Part shown: one piece after another, positions 1 to 8,400 of the stretch
Numbering within the stretch: position 1 is the stretch's first letter
How the letters are laid out: each line of letters opens with the position of its first letter
The notes under the pieces: generated by a model
The model's input: the letters and a program-made list of their open reading frames with translations, nothing else
What the model was told of the DNA's origin: nothing
Databases searched by the model: none
Made by a program: the position numbers and the translations under genes
From: Caldisericota bacterium
GTDB taxonomy: Bacteria > Caldisericota > Caldisericia > B22-G15
NCBI GenBank assembly: GCA_003648245.1
Contig: QMOO01000043.1
Coordinates: 1 to 8,729 of the forward strand
Direction of reading: 5' to 3'
DNA: 8,729 nt

Positions 1-2390
1 GGTCCTATTAAATCAAAATCATAATGGTCAAGATCTCCATAAACAGGGAAAGAGTTTGATGTCCCTGTAATCCCTAAGGTTGAATCAGTGACTGTAAGGG
101 TTACATTTGTTCCTGGATAATTTATTGTTATACTCTCTTGATGTTCTCCGTCGCTTGGAGTGGCATCGTTAAAGTCTAAGGTTGTGGGTGTGACAGAACC
201 TACACCAAGAGAACATGTTAAATCAACAGTTCCTGTATAAGGTGTAGCTCCTGCAACATCATCCATTGGATTACCCCACTGATCCTCTGCCCAGACTATT
301 ATATTAAATGCTATGCCTTGAAGTTGAGGTGAAGAGATTGTCTCAAATCTAAAGTGATGAAGTTCATTGTGCCTTACTGTAAAGGCAGTAGTATATCCAA
401 CCTCTACTCCATCATGATTTTCAGCCTTTATCATGAATCCACCACCATACCCATGGTTGGAGCGATACACTGTAATATCAACTGACTTCATGGTTTCGTT
501 ATTAAAGGAAACTGAAGATGGAGATATAAGTGGATCTGGTGGAGGTAAAATTGCATTTCCAACAGAATCTGTGAGGATTAAATCAACAGTGCCTGTAAAT
601 TTCACTGGATTATCATATGTATCTTCAGGATAAATTTCAAGGACAAAACTTTCTCCTGCTATTTTTGTAGTGGTCAAAGGAAAAATTAGAGTAAAGTGAT
701 CAAGACCTGTAGGCTCAACTGTTAAATTAGAAGAATCACCAACATACGCAGGGGGACCACTATCATCCTCAACATGAATTGCTACAGTCTCGGCTTTATA
801 CAATATTACTGTTATGGTATCGGATACACCGTTGGTGAAATTCACGGTGGATTGATATGGAGCAGTATTGTCTCCATCAAATGAAGGATTTGTACCATCA
901 GGTGCTGCACCCGGACCACTGAATGTAAGAGTATGGTTACCTGTATAAGTTGAAACTACATTAAAGTATTGATCGCAGGCTCTAACTGTTATATTAAAGG
1001 AAGTCCCCGCTGTTTGAGTATCTGGAGTACCTGTATTTCCATTACCAGCTTCAAAAGTCTCACCAGGAAGTGTTATAACCATTTGCGAAAGAGGCCCTGG
1101 ATTCACCGTTATTGAATCACTTGCAGGAGTTAAACCCGATGCTGAAGCAGTTATAGACCAGGTACCTGCAGATTCATCATAATAGTAGAAACTGGCAGAA
1201 CTGCTACCATCAGGAATTGTTACAGATGTTATTGCATCTCCACCTACAGCAAGAGCAAATTTTCCCTTTCCATACGGAGAACTGGTAGAAAGATTCACAG
1301 TTAGAGAACCAGAAGTTACAGGATTCCCAGATGAATCCTGTCTCTGAATCTCTATATAACCAGTTGTCCAGTTTCCTGCAGTTATTGGAGAAAAATCACC
1401 TGGTGCATGCCCTGTTGTGAATACAAGTTTTGTTGCAACCTGCTGTTGAACCGTAACTGTAGGGGAAGAAGATATTGTAGAAAGAGTGGCTGAAGATGAG
1501 GATCTTGACTTTGTTGTAAATGTATATGTTCCAGCAGATGAAGGTGCTGTAACATTTTGGTAATCTATGACAATAGTGTCATTAATGAGCATGGAAAAAA
1601 GTCTTATTTTAATATCAGAACCACTTATAACAGGTTTTTGGGCAGGAGCAAGGAAAATCTCATCAAATCTTATATATCCAGTAGATGTTCCAAAGAAGTC
1701 ATTATTATATTTGAACCCATAAGATAAAACTGCATCTCTTGTAGTTCCAGCACCTGTAAAAGATAATCTTATAAAATACCATACATTGGCTGAAAGAGCC
1801 GGAAGATCTATAGTTTCTGATGGACTTGAAAGATTGGCATTTTCAGATAATAGAAATTGTATATCTCCTGAAGAGGTATTTTTAGATGTGTGAATCCAAA
1901 AACCTATAGCTGTGTAAGCACTCCAATCTCTGGACGAGAAGTAATTAAAATACACATATTCACCACCTGAGGCTGCATCGTCAATAGTTATTCTCATTGA
2001 ATATCCCTCTTTTTTCACAGAAGAATCAGAAGAGATTGTAAGATCTGAATCTGAAGGATACCATCCAGAAATAGAATTTAAGTTATCAAGAAGATCACCT
2101 GCGACACCGCTGGAACCAGCGTTAATAGTTACATATCCTGCTCCTGCTGGAGTACTATTCTGTGGAGCGCTGAAAGCAGAAGGTACTGTAATTGATATTT
2201 CTCCACTATCCATATTCTCGCTGGCAGTAAATGTAAACGTAAAATTATTTCCCGTAGATCCTGCTACAACTGAAGTAGGGGTAACTGTACATGTACCAGA
2301 ACCATACAAATTTAATGCAAATGTGGCAGGAAACCCCATAGAAATTATTAGCCCCAGAATTACAGCCAGACCAATTTTAAGTTTCTTCAT
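1..2390 (-). CDS. Secreted Ig-like repeat surface protein with nested carbohydrate-binding-like domain (gene A, 3' end outside window)
   Basis: The ATG at 2390-2388 begins 796 uninterrupted codons running off the left edge, so the C-terminus is missing. The start is fixed by an AAGGAGGT site six bases upstream and by a signal peptide beginning MKKLKIGLAVILGL. By residue: signal peptide 1-25; domain Y 30-98 and 250-314, split by a jelly-roll-like insert at 100-249; domain X 315-430, with the signature FYYYDESAGTWSIT; an Ig-like domain 431-560 (TYTGNHTLTFSG, ILYKAETVAI), a type recurrent in giant bacterial surface proteins; DHF-type repeats from 563 and 677; and the start of a third at 787 (LDHYDF). 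The gene is a paralogue of gene B just upstream and probably shares its transcript. Role as a cell-surface fibre or glycan-binding adhesin is inferred from domain types only. Cys34 is not in a lipobox, so a lipoprotein is unlikely. Confidence 0.93.
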   Translation of the reverse strand, partial: MKKLKIGLAVILGLIISMGFPATFALNLYGSGTCTVTPTSVVAGSTGNNFTFTFTASENMDSGEISITVPSAFSAPQNSTPAGAGYVTINAGSSGVAGDLLDNLNSISGWYPSDSDLTISSDSSVKKEGYSMRITIDDAASGGEYVYFNYFSSRDWSAYTAIGFWIHTSKNTSSGDIQFLLSENANLSSPSETIDLPALSANVWYFIRLSFTGAGTTRDAVLSYGFKYNNDFFGTSTGYIRFDEIFLAPAQKPVISGSDIKIRLFSMLINDTIVIDYQNVTAPSSAGTYTFTTKSRSSSSATLSTISSSPTVTVQQQVATKLVFTTGHAPGDFSPITAGNWTTGYIEIQRQDSSGNPVTSGSLTVNLSTSSPYGKGKFALAVGGDAITSVTIPDGSSSASFYYYDESAGTWSITASASGLTPASDSITVNPGPLSQMVITLPGETFEAGNGNTGTPDTQTAGTSFNITVRACDQYFNVVSTYTGNHTLTFSGPGAAPDGTNPSFDGDNTAPYQSTVNFTNGVSDTITVILYKAETVAIHVEDDSGPPAYVGDSSNLTVEPTGLDHFTLIFPLTTTKIAGESFVLEIYPEDTYDNPVKFTGTVDLILTDSVGNAILPPPDPLISPSSVSFNNETMKSVDITVYRSNHGYGGGFMIKAENHDGVEVGYTTAFTVRHNELHHFRFETISSPQLQGIAFNIIVWAEDQWGNPMDDVAGATPYTGTVDLTCSLGVGSVTPTTLDFNDATPSDGEHQESITINYPGTNVTLTVTDSTLGITGTSNSFPVYGDLDHYDFDLIG
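3..704 (-). repeat. DHF-type Ig-like repeats of gene A
   Basis: Units start at 704 (LDHFTLIF, 114 residues), 362 (LHHFRFETISSPQLQG, 110 residues) and 32 (LDHYDFDLIG, cut by the window edge). They follow the same consensus as the array in gene B, with AGESFVLEI, FTGTVDL, LISPSSVSFNN and YTGTVDLTCSLGVGS. The first unit has a His/Gly/Tyr-rich turn (SNHGYGGGF). The second has an extra acidic stretch (FNDATPSDGEH). The array probably continues beyond the left edge. Confidence 0.82.
1101..1448 (-). other. Domain X of gene A
   Basis: This domain starts KLVFTTGHAPGDF and contains GYIEIQRQDSSGNPV, NLSTSSPYGKG, SVTIPDGSSSASF, YYYDESAGTWSITA and a final SITVNPG. It is the counterpart of gene B 5104-4790. 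In gene A it follows Y, while in B it precedes Y. A beta-rich structural role is inferred. Confidence 0.78.
1449..2303 (-). other. Domain Y of gene A, split by the jelly-roll insert
   Basis: The first half (2303-2097) has GSGTCTVTPTSVVAGSTG, NFTFTFTASENMDSGEI and ITVPSAFSAPQ. The second half (1643-1449) has TIVIDYQNVTAPSSAGTYTF, TTKSRSSSSATLS and SPTVTV. Together they match gene B 4789-4391 motif for motif. The domain sits directly after the signal peptide, so it is the N-terminal tip of the mature protein and presents the inserted jelly roll outward. Confidence 0.78.
1644..2093 (-). other. Jelly-roll, carbohydrate-binding-like insert nested in domain Y of gene A
   Basis: Residues 100-249 read as a complete galactose-binding-like or carbohydrate-binding jelly roll: LLDNLNSISGW, SVKKEGYSMRITI, YVYFNYFSSRDWSAYTAIGF, WIHTSKNTSSGDIQFLLSE, TIDLPALSANVWYFIRLSF, GFKYNNDFFGTSTGYIRFDE and a final IFLA. 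The sequence of features (a duplicated-looking DNL-W start, an SMRITI strand, an 'ls.y..iGFWI' strand, a W-x-xx-L strand and a closing IRFDEIFL) is characteristic of such modules. The flanks AGYVTINAGSSG and KPVISGSDIKIRL belong to domain Y, as the intact copy in gene B shows. Aromatic residues Trp110, Tyr111, Trp156, Trp165 and Trp204 are candidates for sugar stacking. The ligand is unknown. Confidence 0.72.
2316..2390 (-). other. Sec signal peptide of gene A product
   Basis: Residues 1-25 show a short basic start (MKKLK), a hydrophobic core (IGLAVILGLIISMGF) and a polar end PATFA, with the likely signal peptidase I cut after Ala25 (Thr at -3, Ala at -1). The mature chain would begin LNLYGSGTC. 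No [LVI]-[AS]-[GA]-Cys lipobox is present. This shows the protein is exported. By paralogy, gene B probably is too. Confidence 0.88.
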
Positions 2391-2443
2391 AAAAAGACCT
2401 CCTTATCCTTTTATTTATATATAAATCTCTCTAATTAAATTCA
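2391..2443 (-). promoter_or_regulatory. Intergenic gap B-A with 14-bp AT palindrome, possible weak promoter
   Basis: Only 53 bases separate the TAA of gene B from the ATG of gene A. They hold no GC-rich hairpin followed by a T-run, so no intrinsic terminator is seen and read-through from B into A is likely. Positions 2413-2426 form a perfect 14-bp palindrome (ATTTATATATAAAT). On the minus strand it contains TATATA and TATAAA, either of which could act as a -10 box. Candidate -35 hexamers 17 bases upstream match TTGACA poorly (ATGAAT at best), so an internal promoter is only a possibility. Confidence 0.35.
2397..2404 (-). promoter_or_regulatory. Strong Shine-Dalgarno site of gene A
   Basis: On the minus strand this reads AAGGAGGT, a full eight-base complement to the usual 16S rRNA 3' end. 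It ends six bases before the ATG at 2390. It fixes the start of gene A and shows that A is translated on its own and not by coupling to gene B. Confidence 0.93.
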
Positions 2444-5400
2444 TTATGGAGCAGGATAAGTAATTATAATCTCCCTTGTAAATGGATCCCAATCAACTTT
2501 TGCGCCGAATGTCTCCATTACAAATCTTATTGGAACAAAGGTTCTGCCATTGATAATCACTGGAGCAACATCAAGAGTTACAGGAAAACCATCAATGTAT
2601 GCAATTTTACTTCCAATTCTTAAATCTATCCTCTTCATATTAAATATTATAGAAACTCTCTCATCTCCATAGGAAACATATCTATACTCAACAGTGGCAC
2701 CAAAAGCCTCCGCTATTATCCTTAATGGAACCATAGCTCTTCCAGATTCTTTATCGATCCATGGCGCTGCTTCAATTTCATGAGGTTCATCATTAACATA
2801 TACAGTTCTTGATCCAATCTTTATCTTAACAATGGTTCTCTTTATATATTTTATTGGGAGATATATATCGGTGGAATTTCCAGCTTTGTCTGTGGCTGTA
2901 ATATGAATTGAATTGTTCCCCTCCATAAGAGTCACTGTGTATGAGAACGTGCCATCAGGATTTACATTCACAGGTTGGCCATTTATAGTAAGGACTGCAC
3001 CAACCTCCACTTCTCCCTTTATAGTTATAGTAGGTTCATAAACCTCCATCCATTTCTTTAAGGATGGATCAAGTTTTAGGTATGGAGGTGCTGTATCAAG
3101 GGTTATCTTAATTGTAACTTCACCTGTGTTTCCTGCAGAATCAATAGCTTGAACTTTGAGGGTATTAAGACCCTGAGACAACTTCACTTTAAGGGTAAAT
3201 TGCCCCTTTGAATTGGATGTTGTTCTGGAACCAGAACATGCAACAAGTATTCCTGGTTCGGTAATTCCTGAAATGATTAGATTCTCTTTGTTTGTATATT
3301 CTTTCTGAGGTTCAAGAATAGTTATCTTTGGAGGTGTGGAATCAACTTTAAAGGATTTAGTTCTTACAGGTTCAGCATTGTCAACACCTTTGCTCTTTGA
3401 GTAGTAATGGAGTATATGTTCTCCCTCTGGAGCAGTTATCTCTCCTATATACAAGCTTGGTGCTTCATCATCCCACCAGTAGTATGTTTCAACTTCACCC
3501 TCACCTCTTGCCTCAAAGGTAATTCTTGGTTTTGTTACATACCATCCATTTATTCCATCAGGAGCAGGTGGGTTAACATGTATAACCGTTACTGGAGTTG
3601 AGACAATTTCATATGGTGAAGATGGAACTTCTGTCAGATCCTTTGAAGTATAGAGATAGAGTATATACTTATCGGGTATCTCTGGATTCCTTATTCCTGC
3701 GCTTTTACTTATAGATATATATGCATCACCTTTAGGTAGAGGTGCAGATAGAATTATTACAAGTAATCTTCCAATTACGAGAGGTTCATGATAAATTGGA
3801 AAACCAGAGATTTCAATAGCTGCTGGTTGAATCACCGATGGAAGGTATGTTCCGTTGGGGAATTTAATATAAATCCTATCTCCTTCTAAAAGATTCATAG
3901 AAATTCTGAAGTTTATAGTATATTCTGCCTCCTTTCCTGCACTCTGTGGTTTAACCTGAACCTCCACATTCTGTATTGGCGGTGGAGGTGAAAGAGTGAA
4001 GGAAAACGATGCAGGAGTTGTTTCTTTAAGGGTTGTTACCTCTATAGAATAAGTTCCTGCAACAGATGGATTAACAATCCCAGCATTGGCTGATATTTCA
4101 ATCTTGGCTGTGGTCTCAGCTGGTATAGGAACCGGTGTTTTAATTGTTATTGTGCTGGAAGATTGATTAACTATGGGAGATGTAGTAAGCTCTGTATCGT
4201 TTATCTTTATCATTCCTGAAGGGATACTTGCCGGTATCTGTGTCCCTGTTGGGAATTTGATATTTATATCGTCAGATACATCAAGAGCGCCCCTTGTTCC
4301 AACTCTAATAACAAGAGAAAAAGAAGCATTCACTCCGGCAGATAGTGGTTCTACTGAAAGTGACAGTATCTCAAGACTAAATCCTCTCTCGACAGTAAAC
4401 TGAGGCTGAGTGGCAATAGGAACAAAAGTTCCTCCTGCTCCCATAGTCATAAAAGAAAACGTATACACATTTGGAACATTGGGAACAGTTACATTTTGAT
4501 ATTTAATCGTGATTCTCTTTCCGCTTGCCATAGTTTGGATATTTATAATAAGGGAATTAGCACTCACATTTATGGTGCCAAGGGAGACCCCATTTTCAGG
4601 AATCACTGAGACAAATCCATTCCCCTGGGGTTGAGTTATTTGAGGATTAGGAAATCCAACAGGCACGGTTAGTTTCACAGCACCACCAGAAAGATTGTAA
4701 GTGGCTGTGAATGTAAATGTTATATTTACAACATCTCCTGTGAGAGCAGAATCTGGTGTCATGGTAACACTACCTGATCCATTGGCATTTGTTCCTGTAA
4801 CTGTTATTCTCTGTGTGGCGGATTCATAATTTTCACTAGAAACTGTGATATCCCACGCGCCTGGTGTTGAATCCTTGTAGTAGAAGGATGCTTCATTAGA
4901 ACCTGACGGGAATGTAATTGTATTCACTCCCCAGGTAGCTCCATCTATTGAGAATTCACCTGTTGAAGATGTTGTAGTTAGATTGATTGTTATATCCTCT
5001 GAAGCAACCAGTGGATTCCCATCAGGGCTCTGAAGGCCAATAATTATTGGCTGAGACTTCTCTTCAAGATTAACAACCTGTGGTGATGATTTAAACACAA
5101 GTTTATCACCCACTACATTGAAGGCATTTGATGTACCAGTTTTTCCAGTTACCGGGTCTGTAACTGTTATAGTAACATTCTCTCCTGGTTTCGTAATAGT
5201 AATCTCTCCTGTAAAGCTTCCATTTACAAATGGACCAAGGGATACAGGAAGTATTGAACCAACCCCCAGAGAACATGTAACATCCACAGTTCCTGTAAAG
5301 GAAGTAAAGGTTGCCCCATCCTCATCCTGGGCAGTAATTGTTATCTCAAAAGGAACTCCCTTGGATTGATTTCCTATAGTTGATATCAAGAAATGATCCA

Positions 5401-8400
5401 GTCCTTTTGCCACGGAGAAGGTGTTGGATAGTGATTCCACTGACGGTGTAGTAAGAGTGACTTTGAGTTGAACGTCAGTTCCTGCTTCCCCGAGTTTCAC
5501 ATCACCTGTCCATACACCAGATGTAAAGGTTATGCTTGTGGGTTCTATAACTGTTGAATTAACAGCACTTAGAGTTGCTCCTCCGTTAAAATTGGTACAT
5601 ACATTTCCAAACTCATCCTTTGCAGTTATGGTCACCGTAAAAGGTATATCCACAGTTTGTGGTCCGATAGTTGTAAATTCAAATGTATGGACTGGACCTG
5701 GAAGCACAGTAAATAAGTTACTATCTCCCGTATGTCCATTCTTCTCAGCAGTTATCTTTATATTATCTCCTGCGCCAGTAAGCACAACCTCTCCAATCCA
5801 TACACCACCACTAAAGTAACTGGTAACAGTTGGTGTAATTGTTCCAAGATTTACAGAAAGGTTTACCTGATCTGAGAAGTTAGGTATCGTATATCCAAGG
5901 GAATCTTTTGCGTACATCTTTATTGTGAAACTTTCTCCTGCCGTCTGAGGTGATGAGATTGTATCAAAGACAAAGTGGTCAAGTGCTCCATAAACAGAGA
6001 ATATATTACTCATTCCCATTTTATGGGTTGAAGGATCTTCTGCAAAAATCTGAACAGAAGGATTCGGTGTATTGAGGGTTACTGTTCCAGTCCATCTTCC
6101 ATCTGTAAATGCTGTTGTAGATGTAGGTGTTATTGTGCCTGGTCCAGTGGATGCTGATAAGTTTGCAACTCCATTCCAGATAGTTATAAGGGATCCAGCT
6201 ATATCCCTCGCTGTAATTGTTATCTGGAAAGGAACACCAGCTGTTTGATTTGGAATCATCTCAAACTGGAAGTGATGAAGTACATTGGATGCACATGTGA
6301 ATGGATCTGAGAGACTTGAAACAGAAAAAGCTGGTTTTTCAGCTTTTATTTTCATATTTGGAGACGGAGTATCAAGGATAACAGAAACAGTTATTTTACC
6401 AAGAGTAAATGTGGGTGTAGTGTATGTTGCTCCTCCATTTATATTTCCACTGCTTGCAGAAAGAATAGTATCGCATGTAGCCACACCCATAACTCCCCAT
6501 GTATCTCCATCATCGTATGCACTTAATATATATCCATTTGGATCCTTTGCATAAATTGTTACATTAAAGGAATTATTTATTGTCTGTGGTCCAATGGGGT
6601 CAAAGTCAAAATGATCAAGAACAGGAGAAGCCACCGAGAATGGTTCTGAAGTTCCTGAAACACCGGGATTTGATGTATCATATACAGTTATAGTATGAAT
6701 TCCAGGAGTGTTCATTGTGACACCACTCCAAGTAGTTGAACCATTATTAGCTAGCACAAAGGTATAATCTGGTGGAAGTACCGCCGCTCCATCTGTCGAT
6801 GTGAAATGGATTGTTCCTGTATAGGTAGTTACAGTATTTCCCCACTGGTCAACTGCAGTAACTCTTAGAGCGTTTTCTGGATGCGCTCCTGGATTGAATA
6901 CACATCCTGCAGTTTGAGGACCAATAGGTCTATATTCTCCAGTTACCAGATCTGGGTCATTTGAAGTAACTTCAAAATGATGAAGTGGCCCTGGAATTAC
7001 ATTAAATGTATTTGAAAGACCATACTTAGAAGCAAAATCTGCTCTAAGCTGTACATTTGTACCTGCTTTGTATAGAGTTACATAACCCTGCCACATCCCA
7101 TTCTGGAAAGTTACACTTGTAGGCTCTATAACATAATTTGTTGGAACTGTAGCAGATAAACTCACTGTAGCAGAAAAATTTGGTATTACATTATCGAGAT
7201 GATCCTTAGCATATATTTTTACCCAGAATTGAGTTCCTGCTGTTTGTGGAGATGCAACTGGATCAAAGGTGAAGTGATGAAGTCCAGCTGAAACAGAGAA
7301 GTGATTAGAATTACCGCTTTTACCCTCAGCTGTTGCTGTGATAAATACATCAGGAGTTGGTGTATCAATAGTTACATCTCCTTCAAAAACTCCGTTAGTC
7401 ATAGTAACAGTGCCTGGAATAATATTTCCTACAGAAGAAGTTAAAGTAAGTGTTGTGTTTAAGTCATATATAAGATTGTGATCCATATCATGAGCTTCAA
7501 TCCTTATGTGGAATGGAACTCCAGATGCCTGCGGTCCAATGGATGAAAAGTGGAAATGATCAAGTGGACCAAGAACTGAGAAAGCATTTGAGGCTCCAGT
7601 CATTCCACTTCCACCAGCATCAGTAGCTATAATCTGAACACTGGAGAAGGAGGCATTAACAGTTATGTAACCACTCCACTTTCCATTTACAAATGGCCCA
7701 ACTGTTGAGGGTGAAACTGGACCAGCAGGGTTTAAGGTAAGATTCACATTTCCAAGGAAATTTGTAACAATATTTTCGTTCCCATCCCTTGCTGTAATTT
7801 CCACATAAAAAGCCTGACCCACCTTTTGAGGAGAGGGAATATATGAGAATGAGAAATGATTGAGTGTACCCTGAAGAGCAAATGTGTTTGATTCACCTGT
7901 TGCGCTTCCATAGGTTGCAATGAGTTTCACTGCAGTGGAAGGAGTATTCAGTGTGACACTCCCTGTCCATACTCCATTTACAAAGACTACAGGGGAAGGA
8001 TTTGTAGAAACACCCATTGCTGGAGATGAAGATAATGTTACCTGCTCATTAAATGAGGTTACCGTCCTTCCTGCAGAATCTTTGGCGTATATTGTTACAG
8101 TGAATGGAACACCAGCAGTTTGAGGAGAAGGGATGGTAGTGAATTCAAAATGATCCACTGCAGAAGTAGATACAGCAAATACATTGGATTCTCCATATAA
8201 AGAATCGTAAGTGGTATTAGTAACAACATGGTCTGTATGTAATTCTGTTGCTCCAAAGCTTATAAGAGCTGTTCCTATATCAGAATCTCCAGATTGAACT
8301 ACGGTTCCATATCTATAATTTCCAACATATGTTAATCTCTTATCTCCTACAGAAACAAGATTGTCTCCATCCACATCATCATATATATATTCTCCATTGT

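Noticed and set aside
1644..2093. Recent mobile-element insertion into gene A
   Set aside because: The insert is in frame, has a complete domain of its own, no terminal repeats or target duplication are visible, and its base use looks like that of its flanks.
2289..2291. Cys34 of gene A as a lipoprotein anchor
   Set aside because: The preceding residues are YGSGT, not a lipobox. The Cys lies nine residues past the likely signal peptidase I site, inside domain Y.
2391..2443. Intrinsic terminator between genes B and A
   Set aside because: The only inverted repeat is an AT-only palindrome without a loop, GC stem or following T-tract on the transcribed strand.
2447..2839. Copper amine oxidase enzyme
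   Set aside because: Only the N-terminal-like domain is present. The catalytic domain with its topaquinone motif and copper-binding histidines is absent from the window, and the gene ends here.
433..8123. Short open frames on the plus strand (for example at 433-633, 4173-4403, 5118-5369, 5532-5819, 6285-6554, 7920-8123)
   Set aside because: All are antisense to the two long minus-strand frames, show no recognisable domain, and lack Shine-Dalgarno sites. Several share similar sequence only because they mirror the repeats.
5105..8158. CRISPR-like or satellite DNA array
   Set aside because: The ~300-base periodicity is that of in-frame, diverged protein repeats. The units vary in length by multiples of three and the DNA is conserved mainly at codons of the DHF and PQTAG motifs.
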